Shown one piece after another: positions 27,165 through 39,400 of a stretch of 64,000 bases of DNA. The stretch's first letter is position 1. Every line of letters starts with the position of its first letter. The notes below the pieces were generated by a model. It made no database searches. It was not told the origin of the DNA and was given only the letters and a program-made list of their open reading frames with translations. The stretch is from Manis javanica (taxonomy: Eukaryota > Chordata > Mammalia > Pholidota > Manidae), in assembly GCF_040802235.1 (NCBI RefSeq), contig NC_133156.1, positions 115,474,173-115,538,172 of the forward strand, read 5' to 3'. A program made the position numbers and the translations under genes.

Positions 27165-27800
27165 TCAGTTGATGACCTTGCTTCCTATTTCACAGAGAAA
27201 ACAGAAGTAATCTGCCTCACAAAATGCCTCAAACACATTTACCGCTGGCCAGGAACAGTATCGTATACAATGTCCTTCCTCCCATCATAAATGATCTGTC
27301 CATTCTCCTGCCTGAATCCAATCTTTCTATCCAGACACTCTATCCTCTCTATCCATACAGCATTCCTTATTTCCCCCTTGCCTACTCAAGGACTTGTTTA
27401 CCCCAGCAATGGTCCTTCTTTCTCTCGCTCCCATTCAATTTTTCCATTTGCTCAAGACAAAAAATCTTAGCACCATTATTGACTATTCTCATTTTCCCAT
27501 GCACATAATGTACTATATCAGCAAATCAGGTTGATTATAGTTTAATATATATCCAGGATATAACCCCTTCTCACCACTCTAATGTTACAACCTTTTGGTC
27601 CAAGCTATCATTTATTTTCCTGGTTGTGGCCCTACCTGCTGAAATGGTCTGTTTCTATCTTTGTTCTCTTATAATCTATTGTCAACACAGTAGATAGAAA
27701 AATTCTTTTTAACTTAAGACACATTAGGTTTTCACAGTAAAGACTCTCTAACAACCCCATTAAAAACTGTTAATCACCTATCATTCTCAGTCCCTACATT
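27165..27800 (+). repeat. LINE-2 ORF2 fragments
   Basis: Phrases such as TATTTCACAGAGAAAACAGA, TGCCTACTCAAGGACTTGTT, CCCAGCAATGGTCCTTCTTT and CTATTGTCAACACAGTAGAT follow L2 order with an internal deletion. The 94-codon frame at 27224-27508 is part of this dead L2. Confidence 0.55.
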
Positions 27801-27929
27801 TTTCTCTTTCTTCTTTTATAGCATTTATCATATTTAAATGAAATTTGTAATATGCATAGTCTACATTTCTCTGGATGTTTTATAATTTAATGCAAATCAT
27901 TTTTGTGTTCAATTCTTATCATTGCGTTT

Positions 27930-28620
27930 TGTTGTCTTTAGTAAGATTTTACTATGAAAAAGTTCCAACATACAATAAAGTACAAGGAATTTTGTAATAG
28001 ACACGCAGTACTCATCACTTACATCTGACCATTACCTCTTTACTGCATTTGCTTTATTAGATGTCTCCATCTCTTTCCTCATTCTATGTAGCCATGCATC
28101 CTTTTTATTTTTGACACAGTAAATCATAAATTACAGAAATTTGGATAAATCAAGTTTAATTTTTATCTCACTAATGCTTAATGGCATTGAACAGTTTTTC
28201 ATGTGCTTGTTGTCCTTTCATATACCTTGTTTTATAAAATGTCTCTTCAGCTATTTTGCCCATTTTTAATTGGGTTGTTTGTCTTTTGCTTATTGAGTTA
28301 TAGGGTCTCTTTCTACATCCTAGGTACATCTTTGTCAAATGTATGCTTTGTGTCTATTTTCTCCCTGTCTTGGGTTGCCCATTCATTTTCTTAATTGTGT
28401 TTTGATAAGCATAAGTTTTAAGTTCTGATAAAGTATAATTTATCAGTTTTTTAGTTATTGCTTCCTGTAACTTTAGAAACTTTTGCTTATATTCAACAAA
28501 CATCATAAAAAATTCTATTTTTTTTCCCTCAAAGTTGGATGATTTAAGCTTTTGCATTTAGGTCAATAGCCCATCTTGAATTAATTTTTGTGTATAGTGT
28601 GAGGTAGGGGTTAAGCTGCT
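27930..28620 (-). mobile_element. Outermost nested LINE-1 (old, antisense), 3' portion
   Basis: Old L1 3' UTR and ORF2 C-terminal sequence on the - strand (GCCCATTTTTAATTGGGTTG; CATCTTGAATTAATTTTTGT). It breaks off at TTAAGCTGCTTCTATTTTT (28611-28629). A diverged copy of this phrase, TTAAGTTTCTTTTTATTTTT, is at 40956-40975, where the same L1 resumes. The intervening 12.3 kb is therefore an insertion. Confidence 0.7.
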
Positions 28621-28629
28621 TCTATTTTT

Positions 28630-30335
28630 TAAATAAATTTTATATTTTAGAGCAATTTGAGGTTCACAGCAAAAATGAGCAGAAAGTACAGAATTCTGTT
28701 GGTCAGAGTACTATGCTCTACCAGTTACCAATCTCGACTGCAAACACTTCTGCCCTCAGTGTCATCTTAGTATCAGAGTCACCAAGGAAAACACAACACA
28801 GTGAAGCACTGGAAGGAAGAATGCTTTGATTACATAGAGAAGAGGCAGAAGAGGTCAGCTTCAATACTGGATGTACCCCATGGCAAACATCTCTCCTGGC
28901 AGCCAATACAGGGCAATTCATTTATTCTCATCACTTTCTAGGCACAGTGGAAGGAACACTTACTCCTCCCTGGTGGAGTCTTAAGCAGAACAAAGCAATA
29001 CTCACTGCTCCTAAACAGGGAAAGGTGTTTCCCCTCGAGCTGATAGGACTTGCACAGGCTCTGTGAACTCTTTATCTGTTAATAAGCAAACTTTCAAGAC
29101 CCAAGGCCCATTTTTTTGCAGCTGGGGTGGGGGAGGTCAAAAGACTGAATTCATGAGACCACATTTCTCAATAATTCCCATATACAACCTGTCCCCACAC
29201 ATACATAATTTCCCCCCACTATCAACAACACCCTGCACCAGTGATACATTTGTTATAATCACAGTACCTATACTGACACATTGTTATCACCCAAAGTTCA
29301 TAGTTTACATTAGTGTTCACTCTTGGTGTTGTATACTCTGTAGGGTCTGACAAATGTATAATGACTGGTATCCTCCATTATAGTATTGTATACTAGTTTC
29401 ACTACTATAAAAATCCTCTATGCTCTGCCTATTCATCTCCTTCTCCTAAAGCCTGGTAACCACTAAATATTTTTGCCTATCTCCATATATTTGCATTTTC
29501 CAGAATGTCATATAAATGGAATCATACACATACAGCATGTAGCCATTTTAGATGGGCTTCATTCACTTAGTAATACACATTTAGGGTTCCTCCATATCTT
29601 TTTCTAGCTTGATACAGCTCATTTTAGTGTTCAGTAATATTCCATTGTCTGGAGGTACTACAGTTTATCCACTCACTACTGAAGTACATCTTGGTTGCCC
29701 CAAAGTTTTGGCAGTTATTAATAAAGCTGCCATAAATATGCATGTGCAGGTTTTTGTGTAAACATAAGTTTTCAATTCACTTGTGTAAAAACCAAGGAGC
29801 ATGACTATGGGATTATATGGTAAAAACGTTTAGCTTTATAAAATGCTACCAAACTATCTTCCAGAGTAACTGTACCATTTCACATTCCCACCAGAAATGA
29901 ATGAGAAATCATGTTTCTCCAAATCTTTGTCAACACAGCATTGTCTGTCCTGGATTTTCCAGCTAAATAGTGGTATTTTTTTGTTGTTTTAATTTGCAAT
30001 TCCCTAATAACATACGATGTTAAACAACTTTTCTTATATCTACTTGCCCTCTTTATATCTTCTTCAGTCAGGTCTCTATTAAAGTCTTCTGTCCATTTTT
30101 TGATTAGGTTGTTTACTTACTTATTGTTGAGTTTTAAGTGTAATTTGTATACTTCGATTAACACTCCTTAAGCAGATGTCCTTTTTGCAAATATTTTCTC
30201 CAAGTCTGTACTTACGTACTCATTCTCTTGACATTGTCTTTTGAAGAGCAGGAGTTTGTAGTTTTCATGAAACCCAGATTATGTATCAGTTCTTTCATGA
30301 TTATGCCTTTTGTGTTGCTTCTTATAAACCATTGC
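28630..30335 (-). mobile_element. Near full-length old LINE-1 (L1M type), antisense, 3' part
   Basis: Begins at the L1M 3' UTR (TTTAGAGCAATTTGAGGTTC; CACATTGTTATCACCCAAAG; CATCTTGGTTGCCCCAAAGT) and enters ORF2 (CTCTTGACATTGTCTTTTGA). It stops at ATAAACCATTGC (30324-30335), is interrupted by about 6.1 kb of younger elements, and resumes at 36415. Frames are fully degraded. About 460 bp near 28692-29155 is not L1 and is listed separately. Confidence 0.75.
28692..29155. repeat. Unassigned insertion within the L1M 3' UTR
   Basis: L1M wording breaks after AAAGTACAGAATTC and returns at ATAATTCCCATATACAACCT. The intervening block is richer in G+C and has GAATTC near both ends (28691 and 29145). It could be an LTR on either strand, but I find no clear TG...CA ends. 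Confidence 0.4.
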
Positions 30336-32265
30336 TGATGGGAGTTGGGGGAAAAAGATGGCACATGAAAAATGAGGAAGAAACCTCCTCCCAAAACCAC
30401 ATATACAATAAAATATGGCAAAAAGAACTAATCCTGAAAGAGTGACGTGAATGCCGCAGGACAGACTGCCTGCATCTGGAGAAAAGAGAAGACCTCACAG
30501 AAAAGGATAAAGTAGCAAAGCCATGATCTGGCAGGACCTAAGCCCTCCCCTGAACCCAGCTTACAGATGGGAGAAAGAGAAACAGAGTGGGGATGGAACA
30601 GAAGCACAGGAAAGCTAAACACACAGCCATGGAGGTCTGCTCCAGGAGCACAAACCAACATTACATGGTGCTCTGGAGATTAGTGGGGTTGGAAAGTAAA
30701 GACAGTCAATACTCAGTTAGACTGAGATTCCAGGCACTTGTGGAGAACAGGTATGCACAACCAGCTGCTCCAGGACAAAAGAAAGGTAGGCATGTTGAAA
30801 AACCTCCCAACAGTGAGAGGGGTTCTAAAAGGGCAAAGATTACACAGAGCTCACTGCTCAGGAGAAAGGGTAGATGGACAAACTCATCTTAGTACACTCA
30901 GCCAAGCAGGTTAGGAATTTTCAGGAGTTTCAGATGCTCCACCACCCTGGCTGGTAATGCAGCCCCAAAGCCCCCCACTGAGATATGCAGCCTGCCACTC
31001 ATTCCTTCCAGCAGGCACTGGTCCACATACCAGCTGCCACTGCCATCGCAACATACCAGGCAGCTGGAGGGTGGACCCGTCATGAACATATATCCCCGGG
31101 CAAGGGAAACAAAAGCAAAAAATGAACAAGTGGGACTATATCAAACTAAAAAGCTTCTGTACAGCAAAGGACACAATCAGTAGAACAAAAAGACATCCTA
31201 TAGTATGGGAGAATATATTCATAAATGACATATATGATAAGGGGTTGACATCCAAAATATATGAGCTCACACACCTCAACAAACAAAAAGTAAATAAGCC
31301 ACTTAAAAAATGGGCAGAGGAGCTGAAAAGATACTTCTCCAAAGAAGAAATTCAGATGGCCAACAGGTACATGAAAAGATGCTCCGCATCACTAATCATC
31401 AGAGAAATGCAAATTAAAACCACAATGAGCTATCACCTCACACCAGTTAGGATGGCCACCATCCAAAAGACAAACAACAACAAATGCTGGCGAGGATGCG
31501 GAGAAAGGGGAACCCTCCTACACTGCTGTTGAGAATGTAAATTAGATCAACCATTGTGGAAAGTAGTATGGAGGTTCCTCAAAAAGCTCAAAATAGAAAT
31601 ACTATTTGACCCAGGAATTCCACTCCTAGGAATTTACCCTAAGAATGCAGGAGCCCAGTTTGAAAAAGACATATGCACCCTTATGTTTATCACAGCAGTA
31701 TTTACAATAGCCAAGAAATGGAAGCAACCTAAGTGTCTATCAGTAGATGAATGGACAAAGCATAAATGGTACATATACACAATGGAATATTATTCATCCA
31801 TAAGAAGAAAACAAATCCTACCATTTGCAACAACATGGCTGTTTCTAGAGGGTATTATGCTCAGTGAAATAAGCCAGGCAGAGAAAGACAAGTACCAAAT
31901 GATTTCACTCATCTGTGGAGCATAACAAAGCAAAAACTGAAGGAACAAAACAGCAGTAGACACACAGAACCCAAGAATGGACTAATAGTTACCAAAGGGA
32001 AAGGGGCTTGAGAGGATGAGTGGGAAGGGAGGGAGAAGGGGGAAAAAGGGGCATTACAATTAGCACATATAATGTAGCAGGGGTGAGGGGAGACACAGGG
32101 AAGACAGTGTAACACAGAGAAGACAAGTAATGATTCCATAGCATCTTACCACGCTGGTGGACAGTGAATGTAATGGGGTATTTGGTGGGGACTTGATAAT
32201 AGGGGGAGTCTAGTAACCATAATGTTGCTCATGTAATGGTACATTAATAATACCAAAATAAAAAT
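30336..32265 (+). mobile_element. LINE-1 with 5' UTR joined directly to 3' ORF2 (internal deletion)
   Basis: The 5' end (GGGAGTTGGGGGAAAAAGATGGC region, 30340-30362) looks like a genuine L1 5' start. About 745 bases of 5' UTR follow to about 31080. The sequence then jumps to ORF2 C-terminal coding at ATGAACATATATCCCCGGGC and runs through the 3' UTR to an A-rich tail at 32252-32265. ORF1 and the endonuclease and RT domains are missing. ORF2 remnants: 31122-31532 and 31554-31925. Flanks ATAAACCATTGC (30324) and AAAAGTCATTGC (36415) are a plausible diverged target-site duplication around the whole block 30336-36414. Confidence 0.8.
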
Positions 32266-32454
32266 ATATGCCATCCTGCCAAAAGCAATCTACAGATTCA
32301 ATGCAATCCTTATGAAAACACTAATGGCATTCTTCAACAAACTAGAACATATGTTTCTAAATTCATGTGGGAGCACAAAAGATCCTGAATAACCATAACA
32401 ATCCTGAGAAGGAAGAATAAACCTGGGGGTATTATGCTCCCTCACTTCAAACTC
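32266..32454 (+). mobile_element. LINE-1 ORF2 fragment, left part of the ERV-interrupted copy
   Basis: Starts at GCCATCCTGCCAAAAGCAAT, which corresponds to the beginning of the copy at 20452. It follows that copy to ACTTCAAACTCT and then turns abruptly into retroviral pol. It directly abuts the A-rich tail of the preceding L1, as expected if it integrated there. Confidence 0.8.
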
Positions 32455-34795
32455 TTGGGGGTTGTCTGTATGGGTAAAACTAAAGGTATTCCTGAAGCAG
32501 ACATAGACAAGGTCCAGGCTTTCCCCACCCCTACCACTATGGTAGTATTACAAGAGTTTTAGGTTCTTTTGAGCTACTGGAGAGTGTTTACCCCATACTT
32601 GGCACAAATTCTGAAGCCCTTATACCAATTGGTACAAATGGCTATCAGGTGGGACTGGGATGAGACATGTGCACCTGTCTTTACTACAGCAAAACGGGCA
32701 ATCAAGGCCATACAGGCCTTGAGTGTGATAGACCCACCAAGGCCCTGTGAGCTGGACGTTTATGTCACTGAAGATGGTTACGGCTGGGAGCAGTGGTTTG
32801 AATGAACTCCCCAACCTACTGGATTCTGGTCACAACTCTGGAAAGGGGCAGAGGTATGATACACTTTGATAGAAAAACAACTGGCTCCTATGTATCATGC
32901 CTTTCTGGCTACAGAACCCATCACTGGAATGGCCCCGATAAAGGTAATAACCACTTATCCCATCTTGGGGTAGGTACGAGACTGGACCCAAAAGCCAAGG
33001 AGTGGTGTGGCACAAACACCCACACTAGCCAAGTGGGGTGCTTACCTACAGCAGCATAGTGCCCTCTCTAGTAGCCCCTTGAGTGAAGAACTCCAACGCT
33101 TGTTGGGGCTGGTGACATATACTAATGAAAAGCAGGAAGAACTTGCTTTTGAACCATTAGTAGCAGAGAGTCCCTATCAGGAGAGATGAGCCCCTATACC
33201 TGAAGATGCATGGTACACAGATGACTCCAGCTGTGGGCAGCCCTGAAAAGGGACGCCACAGCTTTCCATCCTAAGACTGAGATGATATGGATGGAAGATG
33301 GTGAGAGAAAGAGCAGCCAATGGGCAGAGTTGCAGGCTGTGTGGCTTGTGATCAGCCAGGAGCCCTCCCCTATAGTTGTCTGCACTGACAGCTGGGCTGT
33401 TTATCGGGGCTTGACCCTGTGGCTACTGACATGGTACCATGTCAACTGGCTGGTTGGTCACCTACCCCTTTGGGGGCAAGAATTGTGGCAAGATTTATGG
33501 GCCTGTGGTCAGACTAAAATAATTACAGTATACCATGTGACAGGTTATTTGCCATTGGCATCCCCAGGAAATGATTAAGCAGATAAATGGGCCCAGATAT
33601 GTTGGTTAGAAGGAAAGCCTGCCTCTGATGTAGCCTAATGGCTACATCAGCATTTGTTGCATGTGGGGCAAAAGACCATGTGGACTGTAGCCCGTCAGTG
33701 GGGCTTGCCTTAGACCTTCAAAGAAGTTAGTAGAGCCCATCAGGAGTGTGTCGTGTGCTCCAAAAGGGACTTACACCAAGTTCTACAGCAACATGGGACA
33801 ATAGCTAAGGGGCCTATATTCCTCATCAGGTGACAGATAGACCATATTGGGCCTCTACCTGTGTCAAAAGGATATTGATATGTGATGACTTGTGTGGACA
33901 CAGCTACTGGACTTCTGGTTGCTTTCCCTACCCATTGTGCAGACCAGCAGATGACCAAAAGAGGCCTGGAACATCTCTTTGCCACCTATGGCTGACCACA
34001 GGTAATTGAGAGTGATCAGGGCATCTATTTTACTGGACATACCCTCCAAGAATGGGTGCGACAGCTGGGAGTCAAATGGAAGTTTCATGTGCCATACAAT
34101 CCTACCGCAGCAGGCATGACAGAGAGGCACAATGGCTTGTTAAAATCCTGACTAAAGTTAGATACCAATAGTCTGCGGGGATAGTCAGTCCACTTATGGA
34201 CTGTGCTATGGTGTTTGAACAAGAGACCCTGAAAGGGAGCTATGAGCCCCATAGACATGTTAACACATATGGCTGCTTCCTCTATACAACTGCAAGTACA
34301 AACCAAGGAAGAATCACTGAAATCAAAGTTCAGCCAGAATAATATCTTGCTGCCAACACCAACTGCACTGAACCCTGGAGACTCCATTGAGTGGATGTGG
34401 CATTGAACCTTTTGACACATGGACCAATGATGGCTGGCTCTCCCGGCACCTTGGAGACAAGGCCTGGAAGCTGGCCTCCTGTGTATTCCTGGAATAACAG
34501 CAGAGTGGCTCCCAAAAGTCATAGTAGTATATCCTGAATGGCCAGAAGATAGGAGCATCTTACCAAGGAGTTTTATTATTATAGCCAGTGCATGCACCTC
34601 CAGTAGCACTATACATAGACCCCTCAGTAATCCCCATGGGGAAGGGAATAAAAGTATGGTATACTAGACCTGGAAGGGACCCCCTTCCTGCTACAGTCCT
34701 ATCACAGGACCACTCTCTTGCATGCATCCTACCTGATGGACCAGATTTGCCTATGTTGGTGTCATTAAAATGTGTGTCTTATCAACCCTAAGGTC
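32455..34795 (+). pseudogene. Endogenous retrovirus pol remnant (RT C-terminus, RNase H, integrase)
   Basis: This is a decayed pol gene on the + strand. In order I see the RT thumb/connection region (about 32455-32810), an RNase H domain (about 33190-33600), the integrase N-terminal zinc region with its ECVVC cysteine pair (about 33640-33770), the integrase core with the three acidic residues in recognisable contexts (about 33830-34150), and an integrase C-terminal region ending near 34790. Multiple in-frame stops and frame changes split it, so it makes no protein. Protease, most of RT, gag and the 5' LTR are absent, and only 265 bp separate pol from the LTR, so there is no env. A pol-LTR layout without env is typical of class III (ERVL-type) elements; a deletion in another class is the alternative. 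Confidence 0.88.
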
Positions 34796-35060
34796 TTTGT
34801 GGATTGGGAACTTCCTCTGGCTTGATGGTTATTATAATTTTTATCATTAGGAACCTCCCCTGGCTTGAGGATTACTATAGTTTTTGTTACCTGTATCAAA
34901 ATCTTGTTGTATCTTAATTTTTGTTATTATCTCTAAGTTGTTGTTATCCTCTGTTGCTATTGTGGAATCTAGTTATAGTGCTTCAGCTTTTTCACACAGG
35001 GACCATTGTGGAGGATTGAAAGCATGTAGATTGAAAGGAAAGAGTCCTGGAGGGGTGGAG
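34796..35060 (+). repeat. ERV non-coding stretch and polypurine tract
   Basis: 265 bp between the end of pol and the LTR with no env-like frame. It ends in the purine run GGAGGGGTGGAG (35049-35060), a good polypurine-tract candidate. The phrase around GGAACTTCCTCTGGCTTGA (34808-34826) is repeated, with changes, at 34849-34867. Confidence 0.6.
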
Positions 35061-35360
35061 TGTGGGGAAGCTGGGGTTCCTATGGCCAGGATCCTCACTA
35101 AACTTAAACCACCTGATGCTGTAACTGGCCTGTTGCTAGGCTACTGCTTCCACACCTTTAGGCAATAAGCTATTGTTGCACTATACAGAGAGCTGGTCCA
35201 GTGCTCTGGGTGGAGGCAGAGATGCTAGTGCACAACCTACCACCGGAAAACAAGCCAGGTAATAAACCCTTTCACCCAAAAGAACGTTTTGCTGTCAATT
35301 TCTTTGGTCACACTGAATCCATAGTGAAATTGCCCAGGGCTGAAATCCATTGGCAAGACA
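35061..35360 (+). repeat. 3' LTR of the ERV (about 300 bp)
   Basis: Starts TGTGGGGAAG just after the polypurine tract and ends GGCAAGACA immediately before L1 sequence resumes (TACAGTATGG at 35361), giving TG...CA ends. AATAAA at 35261-35266 is the likely polyadenylation signal, with about 95 bases of R/U5 after it. No second copy of this LTR exists in the window. Confidence 0.65.
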
Positions 35361-36414
35361 TACAGTATGGGAGAATATATTCACAAATGACTTATCTGGT
35401 AAGGGGTTAATATCCAAAATATATAAAGAGCTCACATGGCTCAACTACCAAAAAACAAATAACCCCATTAAAATATGGGCAGAGGATCTGAACAGACACT
35501 TCTCCAAAGAAATTCTGATGGCCAACAGGCATATGAAAAGATGCGCCACATCACTAATCATCAGGGAAATGAAAATTAAAACCGTAATGAGATATCACCT
35601 CACACTACTTAGGATGACTAACATCCAAAAGACAAGAAACAACAAATGTTGGCATGGATTTGGAGAAAGGGGAACCCTCCTAACTGTTGGTGGGAATACA
35701 AATTAGTTCAAGCAATATGGAGTTTCCTCACAAAACTAAAAATAGAAGTACCATTTGACCCAGGAATTCCACTCCTAGGAATTTACTGAAAGAAAACAAG
35801 ATCCCAGATTCAAAAAAGACATGTGCACCCCCGTGTTTATTGCAGCACTATTTACAGTAGACAAGATATGGAAGCAACCTAAGTGTCCATCAGTAGATGA
35901 ATGGATAAAGAAGAGGGGGTATATATACACAATGAAATATTATTCAGCCACAAGAAGAAAACAAATCCTACCATTTGCAACAATATGGCTGGATCTAGAG
36001 GGTATTATGCTCAGTGAAATAAGCCAGGTGGAGAAAGAGAAGTACCAAAAAAATCCCCTCATTTGTGGAGTATAACAACAAAGCAAAACTTAAAGAACAA
36101 TACAGCAGCTGACTCCAGAAGGTACTAGTGGTCACCAAAGGGGAGGGGTTGGGGAAGGTGGGTGGGAAAGGAGGAAGAAGGGGTTTAAGGTGCATAATAA
36201 TTAGCACACACAATATAGGTAGGTCACAGGGAAGGCACTGTGGCACAGGGAAGACAAGTAACTCTACAGCATCTTACTACACTGATTGGCAGTGATTGCA
36301 TTGGGGCTTGAGGGACTTGATAATATGGGCGAATGTTGAAACCACAGTGTTGCTCATATGAAACCTTCATAAGGTTGTGTATCAATGATACCTTAATTAA
36401 AAGTAAAATAAAAT
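35361..36414 (+). mobile_element. LINE-1, right part of the ERV-interrupted copy
   Basis: ORF2 C-terminal and 3' UTR sequence, the same subfamily as the copies at 20452 and 31082, from TACAGTATGG to an A-rich tail (AATTAAAAGTAAAATAAAATA region). Relative to intact copies, about 465 bp of L1 is missing between 32454 and 35361. ORF2 scraps are at 35350-35706 and 35821-36075. Confidence 0.85.
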
Positions 36415-39400
36415 AAAAGTCATTGCCACACCCAAGATCATCCAAGAGTTTTATAATTTTGTGTTCTATATTTAGGTACATCATCCATTTTGAGTTACTG
36501 TTTGTGAAATGTAAGATCCGTGTCTATATTATTTTTTTTTGCATGTAGATATGAAGTTGTTCTAGCACCATTTGTTGAAAAAACTACCTTTGCTCCATTG
36601 TATTGTCTTTGCTCCTTTGTTAAAGATCAGTTTACTATATTTATGTGGGTCTTCCCCTGGGCTCTCTATTGTGTTCCAATGATCTATTTGTCTATTCTGT
36701 CACCAATACCACACTGTCTGGATTACTGGTAGCTTGATAATTGGTCTTTGAAATCAGGTAGTATGCATTTCAAACTTTGTTTTCTCCTTCAGTAACTGTT
36801 TTTTTCTGTTGGCTATTCTGGGTCTTTTGCCTCTCTATGTAAACTTTAGAACCAGCTTTTTAATAACCACAAAATAACTTTCTTAAATTTCTACTATGAT
36901 TTCATGGAACCTATAGATCAGGCTGGGGAAAACTGACATCTTGACAATGTAAAGTCACCTATCCATGAACATGGAGTATTTCTCCATTTATTAAGTTCTT
37001 AGATTTCATTAATCAAAGTTTTATCAATTTCCTCATCTTGTGCATATTTTGTTAGATGTATAGCTACATATTTCATTTTGGGGATGCTAATGAAAATGTA
37101 TTAATTTCAAATTCCACATGTTCATTACTGGTATACAGGAAAGTAACCGACTTTTGTATATTAATCTTGTATCCTGCAACCTTGCTACAAATGCTTATAA
37201 AGTCTATGAGGTGTTCTGTTGAAGTTTTTAAAAGTTTTCTACATAGACAATTGTCATCTGCAAACAAAGACAGTTTTACTTTTATCTTCTTAATCTGTAT
37301 GTATTTTATTTCCTTTTTTTTGCCTTATTGCATTAGTTGGGTCTGATAGCACAATGTTGAAAAGCAGCGGTTATGAGGGAACATCCTTGCCTTCTTCCTG
37401 ATCTTAATGGAAAAGCTTCAGGTTTCTCACTATTTAGTACAATGTTAGCTGTAGCTTTTTTTGTAGGCGTTCTTTATCAAATTTTAGACATTTCCCCTTT
37501 ATTACTAGTTTTCTGAGAGTTTTTATCATGAATGAATGGATGTTGGATTTTGTCTAGGGCTTGTTCTGCATCTATTGATACAATCATGTTCTTTTTCTTT
37601 AGTCTCTTCTGATGTGATGGATTACATCAATTGATTTTTTAATATTCAACCAGCCTTGCATACTTGGGATAAATCTAACTTGCTTGTGGTATATAATTGT
37701 ATACATTACTGGATTTGACTTGCTAATATTTTTTGATGATTTTTGCATCTATGTTCATGGCAGATATTGGACTGCAGTTTTGTTTTCAGTACCTCTGTCT
37801 GATTTTGGTATTAAGGTAATTCTGACCTCATAGAATGAGTTAGAAAATATTCTCTCAGTTTCTATCTCTGGAAAAGACTGTAGAGAATGGATAAAATATC
37901 TTGCTTACATGTTTGGTGGAATTCAGTAGTGAATACATTTGGGTCTTTTTGATTCAATTTATTTAATAGGTACAGGCTTATACAGATTTATTTTTTCCTA
38001 TGTGGATTATGGCAGATTACATCTTTCAAGAAATTTCATCTAGGTTATCAGATTGAGGGGCATAAAGTTGTTCATAATATTCCTTTATTTTTCTTTTAAT
38101 ATCCATGGGATCATCTAGGGATGACCTCCCTTTCATATCTGATATCAGTAATTTGTGTCTGTTCTCATAAGTTTCTAGTTAGTTTGGCTAGAGGTTTACT
38201 AATTTGATTGAACTTTTCAAAGAACAAACCTTTAGTTTTGTTGATTTGTTCTATTCATTTCCTGTTTTCAATTTCATTGATTTTTACTCCATATTTATTA
38301 TTTTTCTTTGCTTACTTTTCATGTAATTTGCTCTTTTACATAGTTCCTGAGATGAAGCTTAAATAATAAATTTTAGATCTTTCTCCTTTTCTACTGTGTT
38401 TTCAATGCTATAAATGTCCCTCTAAGACTACTTTCACTGCATCCCACAAATTTTGGTAAGTTGTATTTTCACTTAATTCAGCATAATTTTGAATTTCTTG
38501 ATATTTTTCTCTTTGACTCATGTTTTATTCAGAAGTGTGTTATTTAACATACAAGTATTTTGAGATTTTGCAGCTACTTTTCTGCTACTGATGTCTAGTT
38601 TAATTTCTTATAGTCTGAAAGCAGATATTGTATGATTTCTATTCTTTTAAATTTGTTAAGGTGATTTATGACCCAGAATGTGATCTATTTTGAGCTTTGT
38701 CTCAAGTAGTTTGACACTTGTTGTTAGGTGCATACACATGAAAGATTATGTTTCTTTGGAGTATTGACCCTTTTATCATTGTGTAGTACCCCTTTATCTC
38801 TGATAACTTTCTTTACTCTGAAGTTTCATCTGTCATAAATTAGTATAGCTTTATTTGATAAGTGTTACCATGGTTGAACTTTCATCATCCATTCACTTTT
38901 AATCTATGTTCATCTTCATATTTAAAGAAGATTTCTTGTAAACAACATATTGTTAGATCTTATGGTTTTTATCCATTTTGACAAACTCTGTTTTTCAAAT
39001 GGTGCATTTAGACCCTTGACATTTAAGGTAATATTGATAGAGCTGGATTCATATCTATAATATTTATTACAGTCTTTATTTGTTGCCTGGTTCTCTGCTC
39101 CTATTTTTTGCCTTCCATACTTTGTCCGATCTTTGTGAATTTTTTCAGGCTTTGAATATTTTATATGATTCTATTTTCTCTCCTTAGCATGTCAGTTATA
39201 TATTTTCCCAATTTTTCGGTGTTTGTCCACAGGTCATAACATACATTTACAACTAATCCAAGGCCATTTTTAAATAACACTGTACTGCTTCACAGATAGT
39301 GCATGTACCTTATAAAAATATATATATATATATATTATTCCTAATTTCTCCTTCACTTTTGAAAGGTAAATTTTCAGGGTACAAAATTTCATATTTCTTT

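Noticed and set aside
31070-31100. 5' UTR to ORF2 junction as a spliced L1 (SpIRE-type) product
   Set aside because: Sister copies show TTGTTC, not AG, just upstream of the ORF2 side, so there is no splice acceptor. An internal deletion is simpler.
32569-34791. Retroviral frames as a possible domesticated pol or integrase gene
   Set aside because: Several in-frame stops and frame changes occur between and inside RNase H and integrase. No single frame keeps a whole domain, so it is a decayed remnant.
35261-35360. ERV as an L1-mobilised processed retroviral transcript
   Set aside because: Sequence continues about 95 bases past AATAAA as R/U5 to a TG...CA-type LTR end and there is no poly(A), so it is proviral DNA.
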